64,000 nt of DNA from Echinicola rosea (GCF_005281475.1 NZ_CP040106.1:439501-503500), one strand, 5' to 3'; positions 16,722 through 26,949 are shown, counted from the first letter of the stretch. Made by a program: numbers and translations. The notes: generated by a model not told the origin, from the letters alone.

Positions 16722-17819
16722 TCATTCAAAGTCCATCTCTAATCCCCAGTGTGTGGCCAGTTTCTCTGCCTCTGGTCCAGTAAGGTGTACCACTGCCCCG
16801 TGTTTTGGCGAACTGAAATTGGTGGCCTGCATCACGCCTTCGTTAAAGTGCCCCAAATCATCAAAATGCTCAAAATCACGCGTTTCCCTGAAGCCAAAAT
16901 TATGAGGCTGAATCCCGTAAATATCATACATCAGCACCCACTTTTCCTCCCCAATCCGCTTCCAAACATTCGGGGCTTCACTGGCTTCTGGCTCCGTATC
17001 ATACCAAACGGAATCGTATTGATAATCTTTATTGATCGACGAGGAAACGGCCTGTTTGATCCCCGGGATACCATCATGTGGGGTATAAAACATGTGGTAC
17101 TTATCGCCCACCTTGGTAATGTCGGCATCGATAAAACTCACTTCCTTGGGATATTCGAATATCAACTCAGGCTCAGTCAATAAACTGTCAAAAGCGTCAT
17201 TGATATAGGAATAGTACATCTTATTCTGTCCATTGCCCCAGCGCATGGTATAGTAAAGCATTAATTTTCCCTCTTTCTCATCAAAGGTAGTTTCCGGCGC
17301 CCAAGCACAACCAATCCCATCGTATCCACTGAAAGCATCAGGCAAACTAACCTGTGCCACATCCCACTGGATAAGATCGTCGGATTTCATGAGTACAAAA
17401 CCCCGGTTATTTCCCCAGCCAAATTCCTCTCCCGGGCGTTGCCATTCCGTATCACGCAGCCCATCCCTCTTGGCAAAAATGTGCAAATCCGTCATCGCAA
17501 GGTAAAACGTCCCACCTGGCCCACGATAGATATGGGGATCCCTGATGCCCTTTTGCTCCGCAATGGTATCTCCAGCGATCACTGCTTTGCCAGCATTGAT
17601 ATCGGTAAAGCTATATCCATCTTTGCTAAGGGCCATGTGCAGGCTATGGTCGTCATCCTTAAAATAAACCATCAAGTAACCTTTCATATCACCTTCTTTG
17701 GGAGAATTTTTTAGGTTGACTTCATGGGCTATACGCCCTTTTGAGGAGCATGACAAAACACTAAAAAGGCCAATACCACCTAACATTAGCCCTAAAAATC
17801 GAAGGAGGTGATGATTCAT
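16722..17819 (-). CDS. GH43-family lipoprotein, first gene of a GH43 operon
   Basis: A 365-residue lipoprotein (SVLSCSSKG, Cys24). GH43 catalytic positions: Asp in GIRDPHIYRGPGGTFYL, Asp in FIDADITKVGDKYHMFYTP, Glu in EASEAPNVWKR. It ends with SPKHGAVVHLTGPEAEKL, the same C-terminal signature as the genes at 15658 and 1-1681. The insertion DLHIFAKRDGLRDTEWQRPG after the first blade is longer than in its neighbours. As the first of four tightly spaced minus-strand GH43 genes, its upstream region (17820-18158) should hold the operon promoter, shared with the divergent GH43 at 18159. I found no clear TAnnTTTG element there. Confidence 0.9.
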   Translation of the reverse strand: MNHHLLRFLGLMLGGIGLFSVLSCSSKGRIAHEVNLKNSPKEGDMKGYLMVYFKDDDHSLHMALSKDGYSFTDINAGKAVIAGDTIAEQKGIRDPHIYRGPGGTFYLAMTDLHIFAKRDGLRDTEWQRPGEEFGWGNNRGFVLMKSDDLIQWDVAQVSLPDAFSGYDGIGCAWAPETTFDEKEGKLMLYYTMRWGNGQNKMYYSYINDAFDSLLTEPELIFEYPKEVSFIDADITKVGDKYHMFYTPHDGIPGIKQAVSSSINKDYQYDSVWYDTEPEASEAPNVWKRIGEEKWVLMYDIYGIQPHNFGFRETRDFEHFDDLGHFNEGVMQATNFSSPKHGAVVHLTGPEAEKLATHWGLEMDFE

Positions 17820-18158
17820 GGAAATATTGAGTTTATCCGCATTGTTAACTAATTATGAATATCCGAACTAATGCCCGCATAGGCTGAACTAAAGAAGAGG
17901 GACGCTCGGGTTGTACAGAGGAGCATGGATTTTTGATGCTTTACCTGTAATCATCCGAGCATTCCGTGAGAATCTTCCTTTCTAGTAAGAAGTGCGGATA
18001 ACCATACAATTAATTGTCAATTTAACATTTAAAAATCACTTTTGACAACCATTCATAAAGAAAAAGTCCTTACAGCCCCCGCTATACTGTACTGTTCTTT
18101 GCTTTATCTGAATTCAGATACTATTTTAGATGCACACTTGTTAAAACCATCATATTAT
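17820..18158. other. Divergent intergenic region between GH43 genes
   Basis: A 339-bp region between divergent GH43 genes starting at 17819 (minus) and 18159 (plus). It is AT-rich on the right side and must contain the promoters for both units. I find no perfect TAnnTTTG box, no long palindrome and no repeat element. A TTG-started in-frame extension of the plus gene covers its last part but does not look like a signal peptide. Confidence 0.5.
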
Positions 18159-19094
18159 ATGAAATCCTCACTCATTACCCTTTTCGTGCTATTCGGTATT
18201 TTAAGCTCAAGCATTGCCCAAAGCGATGAGGTCTATCTATTTTCTTACTTTATGGGCAATGGCGAAGATGGGCTCCACCTGGCCTACAGCGAGGACGGCT
18301 TACACTGGAAAGCCCTCAACGATAACAAAAGTGTGCTCACTCCAACAGCTGGTGGCGATAAGCTGATGCGTGACCCCTGCATCATCCGAGGTGGGGATGG
18401 TAAATTCCACATGGTTTGGACCGTAAGCTGGAATGAAAAAGGGCTGGGCTACGCTTCCTCGGAGGACCTTATCCACTGGTCGGAGCAGCAATTTATTCCT
18501 GTCATGGCCCACGAAGAAGGTGCACGCAACACTTGGGCGCCAGAGGTATTCTATGATGACAAAAAGGACCGTTACATGATTTTTTGGTCCACCACCATCA
18601 AAGGGCTGTACCCAGAAACGCAAGACACCTTAGAAAGTGCCTATAACCATCGAATGTATTATACTACCACCAAAGATTTTAAGAAATTCTCCAAAACAAA
18701 ACTATTCTACGAACCTGGCTTCAATGTCATCGACGGCACCATTATCCAGCATGACGGAGAATATGTCATGTTTGTAAAAGACGAAACCAGAACTCCCCCA
18801 GCAAAAAACATCCGCATCACCAAAAGTAAAAAGCTGACCAAAGGCTATCCTGTAGCCGGAAAACCCATCACAGGGCAGTATTGGGCAGAAGGCCCTACGC
18901 CACTCATGATAGACGGAAAATGCCTCCTCTTTTTCGACAAATACCGTGACCACCATATGGGGGCTGTAGCTTCTACGGACTTCGAAAATTGGGAAGATAT
19001 CTCTGACGAAATCAGCTTTCCGAAAGGAACCCGTCATGGAACAGCATTTAAAGTCACTCAAGAGGAATTTAAAAAGCTACAGGAGACCTTTTAA
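18159..19094 (+). CDS. GH43-family secreted glycosidase
   Basis: A 311-residue protein from the ATG at 18159, chosen because it begins a normal signal peptide (MKSSLITLFVLFGILSSSIA). A longer TTG frame from 18042 adds 39 residues without signal-like features. Catalytic positions: Asp in LMRDPCIIRGGDGKFHMVWT, Asp in VIDGTIIQHDGEYVMF, Glu in WAEGPTPLMIDGKCLLFFDK. The ending TRHGTAFKVTQEEFKKL relates it to the RDPH branch of GH43s next door, although it is shorter and has no lipobox. It points away from the four minus-strand GH43 genes and toward the cytochrome cassette, from which it is separated by about 200 bp and a promoter-like element. Confidence 0.88.
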   Translation: MKSSLITLFVLFGILSSSIAQSDEVYLFSYFMGNGEDGLHLAYSEDGLHWKALNDNKSVLTPTAGGDKLMRDPCIIRGGDGKFHMVWTVSWNEKGLGYASSEDLIHWSEQQFIPVMAHEEGARNTWAPEVFYDDKKDRYMIFWSTTIKGLYPETQDTLESAYNHRMYYTTTKDFKKFSKTKLFYEPGFNVIDGTIIQHDGEYVMFVKDETRTPPAKNIRITKSKKLTKGYPVAGKPITGQYWAEGPTPLMIDGKCLLFFDKYRDHHMGAVASTDFENWEDISDEISFPKGTRHGTAFKVTQEEFKKLQETF

Positions 19095-19213
19095 TATTGT
19101 AAGCAGGAATGTACCTAAGAGACCTTTTTGGGACTTATTAACCGATCTAGACGTTTTATAACCTAGGTTTACTTCCACTTATACCACTAAATAGCGGTCT
19201 AAAAAAAACCGCC

Positions 19214-19245
19214 TTTGAAATAAAAGGGAATTATTATTAGCTTTA
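19214..19245 (+). promoter_or_regulatory. Bacteroidota-type promoter for the cytochrome cassette
   Basis: TTTG at 19214-19217 and TAGCTTTA (7 of 8 to TAnnTTTG) at 19238-19245, separated by 20 bp, the expected spacing for the -33/-7 elements. It lies about 60 bp before the start of the first cytochrome gene. A GCGGT/ACCGC hairpin (19193-19212) just before it may end the GH43 transcript. Confidence 0.45.
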
Positions 19246-19303
19246 GTTTAACCAAATATAAGAACACCCAATCATCAACAACCCAAAATATTCACCAATT
19301 TAG

Positions 19304-21598
19304 ATGCAGCAACCTAGGGCCATTATTCTATTTACATTATTCATTGCAGCGTCACTGGTTTCCTGTCAGGATGATGAACCAGTTGATTTCAATGCAGAAG
19401 TGCGGCCTATTATTAATAATAAATGCATCACCTGTCACGGGGGAGTAAAGCAATCAGGAGATTTCAGCCTCTTGTTTGAATCGGATGCGCTAGCTGAAAC
19501 CAAGTCCGGCAAACCAGCCATTCTCCCCGGCAATGCAACCGAAAGTGAGATGATCAAACGGATCCTCCATACCGATCCAGAGGAACGGATGCCGCCAGAA
19601 GGCCCTCCACTTAGCGAAGAAGAAATAAAAACGCTTAAAAAATGGATAAATGAAGGTGCCAAGTGGCAAGACCACTGGTCCTTCGTAGCACCGCAATCCC
19701 CCACAGTGCCAGCGGCAGACTTGGCGTCATGGAACAAAAACCCCGTTGATCGGTTCGTACTGGCCAAAATGGACGAAAAAGGACTCGAGCCCTCTCCTGA
19801 GGCAGCACCTTCCACACTTGCCAGAAGACTTAGCCTGGATCTCGTGGGCCTTCCTCCTACTGCCGAAATGATCCAAAACCTACAAAAAGACCCTTCCCTT
19901 CAAAATTACGAGCGATTGGTCGATGAGCTCTTGGCCTCAGATCATTTTGGAGAAAAATGGGCTTCTATGTGGCTTGACCTCGCTCGCTACGCCGACTCAA
20001 AAGGCTACGAAAAAGACGCCCACCGGGACATGTGGAAATACCGGGACTGGGTCATCAATGCCTTCAATGAATACATGCCATTTGACCAATTCACCATTGA
20101 GCAGCTGGCGGGGGACATGCTTCCTTCTCCCTCCAAAGACCAATTGATTGCTACAGGCTTTCACCGTAATACCATGACCAATGATGAGGGTGGCACCGAT
20201 GACGAAGAATTCAGGGTAGCCGCCGTACTGGACAGGGTAAATACCACTTGGGAAGTGTGGCAGGGCATCACCTTTGCCTGTGTGCAGTGCCACAGCCATC
20301 CCTATGACCCTATTCGTCATGAAGAATACTACGAATTTTATGCTTTCCTGAACAATACTGCCGACACAGACGCTTCGCCAGTAGAAAGCCCCGTACTGCC
20401 TGTTTTCACGGATATTGACCAAAAAAAAGAAGCCGCGCTAATTCGTTGGGTTGACTCTGTCAAATCCTCTAAACCTACGTATGAACTGGCCGCACTCGTA
20501 AAATCCAAGGAAGAAGAGCTGAAGGCCATGAAGACCTATTATCTTCCAATCATGCGGGAATTACCCGAAGAGGAAAAAAGAACTACGCATGTCTTTGAAA
20601 GGGGAAACTGGACCGTACATGGAATGGAAGTCCAGCCTGATGTACCAGGCTCCATGCCCGACCTCCCAGCAAACGCCGCAAAGAACCGGCTCAGCATGGC
20701 CCGATGGCTAGTAGATCCCCATAACCCACTTACCGCCAGGGTGACTGTAAACAGGGTTTGGGGACAGCTTTTTGGAAAAGGAATTGTCCTTACCCAAGAA
20801 GACTTTGGCAGTCAGGGAACGCCTCCCACACACCCTGAACTCTTGGACTGGCTCGCGGTCAATTGGGTTGAAAACCAACAATGGCAGTTCAAAGCACTGA
20901 TCAAGTCCATGGTCATGTCCGCCACTTACCGTCAAACTTCTCGCGTAACAAAAACCAAACTCCAACTGGACGCAGCAAATGACTACCTTTCCCGAGGCCC
21001 CAGGGTCAGGCTGACTGCCGAACAAGTCCGTGACCAGGCACTGGCCGTCAGTGGCTTGCTAAGCAATAAAATGCATGGACCATCCGTCATGCCATATCAG
21101 CCCGAAGGAATCTGGCAAGTCGTTTATAGTGGAGCAAAATGGCAAAACGATACCGATGAAGATGCCCATAGAAGGGCCGTTTATACCTATATCCGGCGTA
21201 CCAGCCCTTATCCTTCTATGGTTACTTTTGACGGCCCCAGCAGGGAATTCTGCGTCAATCGGCGCATAGACACCAACACGCCTTTACAGGCATTGGTCAC
21301 ACTGAATGACCCGGTCTATATCGAAGCAGCACAGGCTTTGGCAAAAAAAATGGAAGCTGCCGGAAGCACTCCTAAAGTCCAAATCACCAAAGGCTATGAA
21401 CTGGCTTTGTTCTCACCTCCCAGCCCCAAGGAACTCCAAACCCTCGTCACACTTTACCAAAATGCCCAATCCCATTTTCAACAGTCCAGTGAAGGACTGG
21501 AAAACCTGGGCAATACTGAAACAGATCCCAAGCGAAACGCCCTGACCATGGTCGCCAACGCCATCATGAACCTGGATGCTTTCATCACTAAAGAATAA
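19304..21598 (+). CDS. PSCyt1-DUF1549-DUF1553 cytochrome c lipoprotein, copy 1
   Basis: A 764-residue lipoprotein (SLVSC, Cys21) of the type first defined in Planctomycetes. The N-terminal PSCyt1 domain (about 28-125) has a heme-c site C41-ITC-H45 and a likely distal Met in ERMPPEG (Met96). DUF1549 spans about 145-350 and contains a second CxxCH, FACVQCH (Cys326/Cys329/His330), next to HPYDPIRHEEYYEFYAF. DUF1553 covers about 470-730 (LTARVTVNRVWGQLFGKGIV, NTPLQALVTLNDPVYIEAAQ). The function of the family is unknown; two heme sites and lipid anchoring suggest envelope electron transfer coupled to an unknown oxidation. It is closely related to the gene at 23007 and begins a five-gene plus-strand run. 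Confidence 0.88.
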   Translation: MQQPRAIILFTLFIAASLVSCQDDEPVDFNAEVRPIINNKCITCHGGVKQSGDFSLLFESDALAETKSGKPAILPGNATESEMIKRILHTDPEERMPPEGPPLSEEEIKTLKKWINEGAKWQDHWSFVAPQSPTVPAADLASWNKNPVDRFVLAKMDEKGLEPSPEAAPSTLARRLSLDLVGLPPTAEMIQNLQKDPSLQNYERLVDELLASDHFGEKWASMWLDLARYADSKGYEKDAHRDMWKYRDWVINAFNEYMPFDQFTIEQLAGDMLPSPSKDQLIATGFHRNTMTNDEGGTDDEEFRVAAVLDRVNTTWEVWQGITFACVQCHSHPYDPIRHEEYYEFYAFLNNTADTDASPVESPVLPVFTDIDQKKEAALIRWVDSVKSSKPTYELAALVKSKEEELKAMKTYYLPIMRELPEEEKRTTHVFERGNWTVHGMEVQPDVPGSMPDLPANAAKNRLSMARWLVDPHNPLTARVTVNRVWGQLFGKGIVLTQEDFGSQGTPPTHPELLDWLAVNWVENQQWQFKALIKSMVMSATYRQTSRVTKTKLQLDAANDYLSRGPRVRLTAEQVRDQALAVSGLLSNKMHGPSVMPYQPEGIWQVVYSGAKWQNDTDEDAHRRAVYTYIRRTSPYPSMVTFDGPSREFCVNRRIDTNTPLQALVTLNDPVYIEAAQALAKKMEAAGSTPKVQITKGYELALFSPPSPKELQTLVTLYQNAQSHFQQSSEGLENLGNTETDPKRNALTMVANAIMNLDAFITKE

Positions 21599-21930
21599 TT
21601 AATCATGACCCTGTCCAGCTGCTCCTACATCTCCTTTCCGATACAGCCAATACAATGAAAATCACGAAATCGATTCCGTAACTAATACAAAAGCCACTTG
21701 AAAATGAAATGATAAATCATCATTTTAGATAAAGTCAATTATTTTACACTACAAATTAACAAAAAACATAAATCATATTTTAAAAAACATACACAAAGAA
21801 ATACATACTGCAATTATCTAAAAAGAAGTTAACGAAAGAAATAAACCTATAGCATTTTTCGTCCAAAAGACCTAAATTTCACTTTAAAAAAATATGGAAG
21901 CCACATTCATTAATAGAACTGAAACGCATC
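21599..21930. other. AT-rich intergenic region before the NHL gene
   Basis: A 332-bp AT-rich gap with several A- and T-runs and no open frame of interest. I find no perfect TAnnTTTG box, hairpin terminator or repeat. A separate promoter for the NHL/second cytochrome unit is possible because the gap is far longer than the others in this run. Confidence 0.45.
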
Positions 21931-22986
21931 ATGCAGCAAAAGTCCCACAATAACCGCCGGAAATTCATCAAATCTACCTCTACATTCATAGCTGGAGGCC
22001 TACTCTTTCCCCACATCAATTTTGGCAAAGCGCTGGACCCCAAGGCAGCCATCGTTGGCCATGGTGACTTTCAGTACAAAGTCAAAAAGGAATGGGGCAC
22101 CCAAGACCCCGCCATTTACCCCGTCAAGGACTGTCATGAAATGGTTCAGGACAAAAAAGGAAGACTCATCCTACTGACCAATGAGACCCAAAACAATGTA
22201 ATGTTTTATGACCGCTCTGGAAAAGTCCTGAACACTTGGGGCCATGATTTTCCGGGTGCCCATGGCCTGACCTTACACGATGAAAACGGTGAAGAATTTT
22301 TGTACATCACTGATCATGATCGCCATCAAGTCTTCAAAGCCACGTTGGATGGAAAAATCCTCCTCACCTTAGACTATCCCAAAGAAACAGGCGTCTATGA
22401 CGGTCCAGAAAAATACAAGCCCACTGAAGTGGCCATCGGCCCGAATGGAGATATCTATATTGCTGATGGTTATGGGCAAAGCTATGTCATCCAATATTCC
22501 TCCACGGGGGAATACATCCGGCATTTTGGCGGCAACGGTGACGCAGACGACCAACTCAAGCAGGCACATGGCATCTGCCTCGACACGCGAAAAGGCGACA
22601 CTCCTGAGCTGATCGTCACTTCACGAATTGCCCATGAATTTAAGCGGTTTTCGCTGGAGGGGGAACACCTCGAAACCATAGCCGTGGGCAACTGTTGGAT
22701 CAACAGGCCGGTGATCAAAGGAGAGAATCTTTACTTCTCTGTATTGCGCACCGAAACAGCAGAAGGCGATGATGGCATCAGCTTGGTCTTGGACAAAAAC
22801 GACAAGGTAATCTCTGCCCCCGGCGGTTCTGCGCCTACTTATGTGGGCGGAAAACTACAAACCATCACCTTTGACGGTAAGACCTTCATAAATCCCCATG
22901 ACGTATGCATTGACGAAGATGAGAACATCTATGTTCCACAGTGGAATTCCGGAAAAACCTACCCGGTACTGCTTGAAAGAGTATAA
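21931..22986 (+). CDS. NHL-repeat six-bladed beta-propeller, Tat-type signal
   Basis: A 351-residue exported protein. The start NNRRKFIKSTSTFIAGGLLF is a twin-arginine-type signal followed by a hydrophobic stretch. The rest is an NHL/6-bladed propeller: GRLILLTNETQNNVMFYD, GAHGLTLHDENGEEFLYITD, PTEVAIGPNGDIYIADGYGQ, QAHGICLDTRKGD, NPHDVCIDEDENIYVPQWNS. Such propellers serve as binding scaffolds or as enzymes (lactonase, lyase); no catalytic residues can be assigned. Its position between two paralogous cytochrome genes, 20 bp before the second, argues for a role in the same process. Tat export would fit folding or cofactor loading before transport. Confidence 0.82.
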   Translation: MQQKSHNNRRKFIKSTSTFIAGGLLFPHINFGKALDPKAAIVGHGDFQYKVKKEWGTQDPAIYPVKDCHEMVQDKKGRLILLTNETQNNVMFYDRSGKVLNTWGHDFPGAHGLTLHDENGEEFLYITDHDRHQVFKATLDGKILLTLDYPKETGVYDGPEKYKPTEVAIGPNGDIYIADGYGQSYVIQYSSTGEYIRHFGGNGDADDQLKQAHGICLDTRKGDTPELIVTSRIAHEFKRFSLEGEHLETIAVGNCWINRPVIKGENLYFSVLRTETAEGDDGISLVLDKNDKVISAPGGSAPTYVGGKLQTITFDGKTFINPHDVCIDEDENIYVPQWNSGKTYPVLLERV

Positions 22987-23006
22987 AGAGTAGCAAACGA
23001 CCCAAA

Positions 23007-25331
23007 ATGACCCTTCGAAATTTCCATAGTGACATCCTCCTATCCAGCCTATCCGGTATGGCAATGCTAATGGTATGTTGTCTATCCTGTTCGGAAAGCC
23101 GGAACACGGACACCGTGGATTTCAATGCAGAAGTTCGGCCCATCATCAATTCCAAATGCATTTCATGTCACGGTGGCGTGAAGCAGTCCGGAGGATTCAG
23201 TTTACTCTTTGAAGAAGATGCCCTAGCGGCTACCAAATCAGGCATCCCGGCCATCATCCCCGGAGAAGCACATGTCAGCGAAATGATCAAACGCATCGAA
23301 GCTACCGATCCGGAGGAACGCATGCCTCCCGAAGGAGCACCACTGGACAAGGCAGAAATCGCCACGCTTAAAAAGTGGATCAACCAAGGTGCCCAATGGA
23401 AAGACCACTGGGCCTTTATCCCTCCCAAAAGACCTGAACTCCCCGCAGTTGATCAGGAAGACTGGGTCAACAACCCCATTGACCAATTCGTGTTGGGAAA
23501 ATTGGAAAGCAAGGGCTTAGCACCGACTGAGGAGGCTTCCCCTGCGGAATTGATCCGAAGACTGAGCCTTGATGTGATCGGGCTACCGCCCACGCTGGAA
23601 ATGGTGGAGCGCTTTCAGCAAAACCCCAATGGGGAGACCTACGAAGTCCTTGTGGAGGAGTTGTTGGCGTCACCTCAATACGGTGAACACTGGGCTGCCA
23701 TGTGGATGGACCTTGCCCGCTATGCAGACACCAAAGGTTACCAAAAAGACCGCCACCGCCCCATGTGGAAATTCCGCGACTGGACCATCAAAGCCTTCAA
23801 TGCCGACATGCCCTTCGATCAGTTTACTATTGAGCAAATAGCCGGAGATCTTCTCCCTGAGCCCTCAAAAGATCAGCTGATCGCCACGGGATTTCACCGA
23901 AACACCATGACCAACGACGAAAGTGGCACCGATGACGAAGAATTCCGCGTGGCGGCCGTACTGGATCGGGTGAACACCACTTGGGAAGTCTGGCAAGGAA
24001 TCACCTTTGCCTGTGTTCAATGCCACAGTCATCCCTACGATCCCATCCGTCACGATGAATATTATGAATTTTATGCATTCTTTAATAATACAAAAGATGC
24101 CGATACTTGGACAGATCGCCCCACGATGCCGGTCTATACCGAGATAGAAGTTGCAGAGCGAAAAAAACTGATGCACTGGCTGGATAGTGTGAAAAGCCAT
24201 AATACCGCCAACTACCAACTCGCCAAGCTCGTCCAAGAAAAGGAAACCGCCTTGGCAAACATCAAGTCCGATCCGCTCCCTATAATGGCCGAGCTTCCAG
24301 AAGAGAAAAGGCGTACCACCTATGTGTTCGAAAGAGGCAATTGGATGACCCATGGAAAGGAAGTAACTCCCGACGTTCCGGGCTCCATGCCAAGCTTGCC
24401 CAAAAATGCAGCAAAAAGCCGCCTAGGACTCGCCCAATGGCTGGTAAGTGATGAAAACCCACTGACTGCAAGGGTCACGGTAAACAGGATATGGGGCAAA
24501 CTATTTGGGAAAGGCATTGTAGAAACCCAAGAGGATTTTGGCTCACAGGGCATTCCTCCCACACATCCAGAATTACTGGATTGGTTGGCCATCCACTTTA
24601 GGGAAGACCAATCCTGGCATATCAAAAAACTGCTCAAAACCATCGTCATGTCCGCCACTTACCGCCAATCCTCCGTTGTCACCCCTGAGCTATTGGAAAA
24701 AGATCCGGCCAATTACTGGCTGGCAAGAGGGCCACGGGTAAGACTTTCGGCAGAACAAGTGCACGACCAAGCCTTGGCGGTCAGTGGATTGCTCAGCAAA
24801 AAAATGCTCGGCCCATCCGTCATGCCGCCACAACCGGAAGGAATATGGCAAGTCATCAACAATTCTGAAAAATGGGTCCAGAGCACCGGAAACGACCGTC
24901 ACAGGAGAGGCCTTTATACTTATTGGCGTAGGACCAGCCCCTATCCATCCATGATGGCTTTTGACAGTCCCAGCCGGGAAGTCTGTGTCAATCGTAGGAT
25001 TTCTACCAACACCCCGCTGCAGGCACTGGTAACACTCAATGATCCTGTGTATATTGAAGCAGCACAAGCACTTGCAAAGAAAATGAACCTGTCGGAAGGA
25101 TCGGTAAAGGATCAAATTGCCTATGGGTATAAACAGGCGCTTTTCGAAGCCCCTACTGAACCGACACTCGGCACTCTCATGACCCTTTACGAAGAAGCCA
25201 AGACTCATTTTGGAAATGATGAGTTTTCATTGGTCAACATGGACCAAGAAGTAAAGGATCCAGATTTAAATGCCAAAACCATAGTGGCCAGTGCCATTAT
25301 GAATTTGGACGTTTTTGTCACAAAAAATTAA
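23007..25331 (+). CDS. PSCyt1-DUF1549-DUF1553 cytochrome c lipoprotein, copy 2
   Basis: A 774-residue paralogue of the gene at 19304 with the same order of domains. The signal ends in CCLSCSE (likely lipidated Cys28). The PSCyt1 heme site is C51-ISC-H55 with a distal Met in ERMPPEG. The DUF1549 part again has FACVQCHSHPYDPIRH, and the DUF1553 part has LTARVTVNRIWGKLFGKGIV. Stretches such as GFHRNTMTNDE and EEFRVAAVLDRVNTTWEVWQ are identical between the copies, but the DNA differs throughout, so the duplication is not recent. Its last bases are followed by the DUF1501 gene without a clear break. The two copies may be partner subunits or act on different substrates. Confidence 0.88.
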   Translation: MTLRNFHSDILLSSLSGMAMLMVCCLSCSESRNTDTVDFNAEVRPIINSKCISCHGGVKQSGGFSLLFEEDALAATKSGIPAIIPGEAHVSEMIKRIEATDPEERMPPEGAPLDKAEIATLKKWINQGAQWKDHWAFIPPKRPELPAVDQEDWVNNPIDQFVLGKLESKGLAPTEEASPAELIRRLSLDVIGLPPTLEMVERFQQNPNGETYEVLVEELLASPQYGEHWAAMWMDLARYADTKGYQKDRHRPMWKFRDWTIKAFNADMPFDQFTIEQIAGDLLPEPSKDQLIATGFHRNTMTNDESGTDDEEFRVAAVLDRVNTTWEVWQGITFACVQCHSHPYDPIRHDEYYEFYAFFNNTKDADTWTDRPTMPVYTEIEVAERKKLMHWLDSVKSHNTANYQLAKLVQEKETALANIKSDPLPIMAELPEEKRRTTYVFERGNWMTHGKEVTPDVPGSMPSLPKNAAKSRLGLAQWLVSDENPLTARVTVNRIWGKLFGKGIVETQEDFGSQGIPPTHPELLDWLAIHFREDQSWHIKKLLKTIVMSATYRQSSVVTPELLEKDPANYWLARGPRVRLSAEQVHDQALAVSGLLSKKMLGPSVMPPQPEGIWQVINNSEKWVQSTGNDRHRRGLYTYWRRTSPYPSMMAFDSPSREVCVNRRISTNTPLQALVTLNDPVYIEAAQALAKKMNLSEGSVKDQIAYGYKQALFEAPTEPTLGTLMTLYEEAKTHFGNDEFSLVNMDQEVKDPDLNAKTIVASAIMNLDVFVTKN

Positions 25332-25413
25332 AAAAAGCCACTTCGATGAGACGTTTACCTCTACTTCAAAGACAATCATTGACGAAGTGACCAACCATCT
25401 AATAAAGAAGACC

Positions 25414-26907
25414 ATGAATCTCTTGGAAGAAATAGCCTATCGAAAAGCGGAACTGAATACCAGAAGACACTTTCTAAAAAAATGCCTTTCAGGCATGGGT
25501 ACCATGGCCCTGGGGGCTCTTGCGGGAAGCAGTCTTAGTTCGTGCGAAAGGACCGCCGACGCGCTCGGCCAGCTCAGGGACAGTGCCAATCCCATGAATC
25601 CTCTTCCCGCCCATTTTCTTCCCAAAGCCAAAAGAGTCATCTACTTGCACATGGCCGGTGCCCCTTCGCAGCTGGAGCTGTTTGATTACAAGCCTGAGCT
25701 GCAGAAACTCCACGGGCTGGATTGTCCGCCATCTTTATTGGAGGGGAAAAAATTTGCATTCATCCAAGGGACACCCCAAATGCTGGGGCCACAGTATAAT
25801 TTTAAGCGCTATGGTGATTGCGGAGCCTATGTATCGGACAGATTGCCCCATTTCAGCCAATGCGTGGACGACGTGGCCTTCCTCAAGGCCATGCACACGG
25901 ATGAATTTAACCACGCCCCGGCCCAATTGCTAATGCAAACGGGTAGTGCCCGGCTTGGAAAGCCAAGCATGGGATCTTGGGTAACCTACGGACTTGGCTC
26001 CGAAAACCAAGACCTGCCGGGATTCGTAGTCCTCGTTTCGGGAGGGACTACCCCCAGCGCCGGTAAAAGTATCTGGGGAAGTGGCTTTCTCCCTACCGTT
26101 TACCAAGGTGTCCAGTGCCGCTCCAAGGGAGACCCAGTCCTCTACCTCTCCGATCCAAAAGGAATGAGCCGCGAACTCCGGAAAAAATCCATTGAGGCTA
26201 TCAATAATATCAACCGTAAACAATTTGAGGAAGTAGGCGATCCCGAGATCATGACGCGCATTGCCCAATACGAAATGGCCTATAAAATGCAAATGTCCGT
26301 CCCTGAAACCATGGACATCAATGATGAGCCGGAGTATATCCATAAGATGTACGGCACAGAACCCGGCAAAGCTTCTTTTGCCAACAATTGCCTTCTGGCC
26401 AGACGCTTGGCAGAGAAGGGCGTTCGCTTTATCCAGCTATACCATTGGGGCTGGGATGCCCACGGCGCCGCCAAAAGCGAAGCGATCAACCATGGCTTCA
26501 AAAACCGCTGCAAGGAGGTAGATCAGCCCATGTCCGCACTTCTCAAAGACCTCAAACAACGGGGACTCCTGGATGACACTTTGGTCGTGTGGGGAGGGGA
26601 GTTTGGCCGTACGCCAATGCGTGAAAATAGGGGTGGTAAGGAAATGAAATTTATCGGCAGGGACCACCACCTAGAGGCCTTTACGATGTGGATGGCAGGC
26701 GGTGGCATCAAACCCGGCATCACCTATGGTGAGACGGACGAGATCGGATACTACGGTATCAAGGACCGTGTACATGTCCATGACCTTCAGGCCACGATCC
26801 TCCACCAGCTTGGTCTAAACCACGAGCAGCTTACCTACCATTTCCAAGGAAGGGACTTTAGGCTCACTGATGTCCATGGAAACATTGTTGAAAAAATCCT
26901 CGCTTAA
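25414..26907 (+). CDS. DUF1501 protein, Tat-type exported lipoprotein
   Basis: A 497-residue protein of the DUF1501 family (alkaline-phosphatase/sulfatase-like fold). I chose the ATG at 25414 because MNLLEEIAYRKAELNTRRHF places the twin-arginine motif 18 residues in; an upstream frame to 25315 would overlap the cytochrome gene. The signal ends in SSLSSCERT, so Tat export plus lipidation is possible. Family landmarks: RVIYLHMAGAPSQLELFDYK, NHAPAQLLMQTGSARLGKPS, LYHWGWDAH, LVVWGGEFGRTPM and HVHDLQATILHQLGL. In Planctomycetes, DUF1501 genes regularly follow DUF1549/DUF1553 genes, and the same pairing is seen here. Its reaction is unknown. Confidence 0.87.
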   Translation: MNLLEEIAYRKAELNTRRHFLKKCLSGMGTMALGALAGSSLSSCERTADALGQLRDSANPMNPLPAHFLPKAKRVIYLHMAGAPSQLELFDYKPELQKLHGLDCPPSLLEGKKFAFIQGTPQMLGPQYNFKRYGDCGAYVSDRLPHFSQCVDDVAFLKAMHTDEFNHAPAQLLMQTGSARLGKPSMGSWVTYGLGSENQDLPGFVVLVSGGTTPSAGKSIWGSGFLPTVYQGVQCRSKGDPVLYLSDPKGMSRELRKKSIEAINNINRKQFEEVGDPEIMTRIAQYEMAYKMQMSVPETMDINDEPEYIHKMYGTEPGKASFANNCLLARRLAEKGVRFIQLYHWGWDAHGAAKSEAINHGFKNRCKEVDQPMSALLKDLKQRGLLDDTLVVWGGEFGRTPMRENRGGKEMKFIGRDHHLEAFTMWMAGGGIKPGITYGETDEIGYYGIKDRVHVHDLQATILHQLGLNHEQLTYHFQGRDFRLTDVHGNIVEKILA

Positions 26908-26949
26908 ACCTTTCACTGACCACATAAAACAAGTACCGCTATTCCTCGA

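Noticed and set aside
25315..25413. Upstream extension of the DUF1501 gene overlapping the cytochrome gene
   Set aside because: The extra 33 residues are polar and would put the twin-arginine signal more than 50 residues inside the protein; the ATG at 25414 gives a normal Tat signal.
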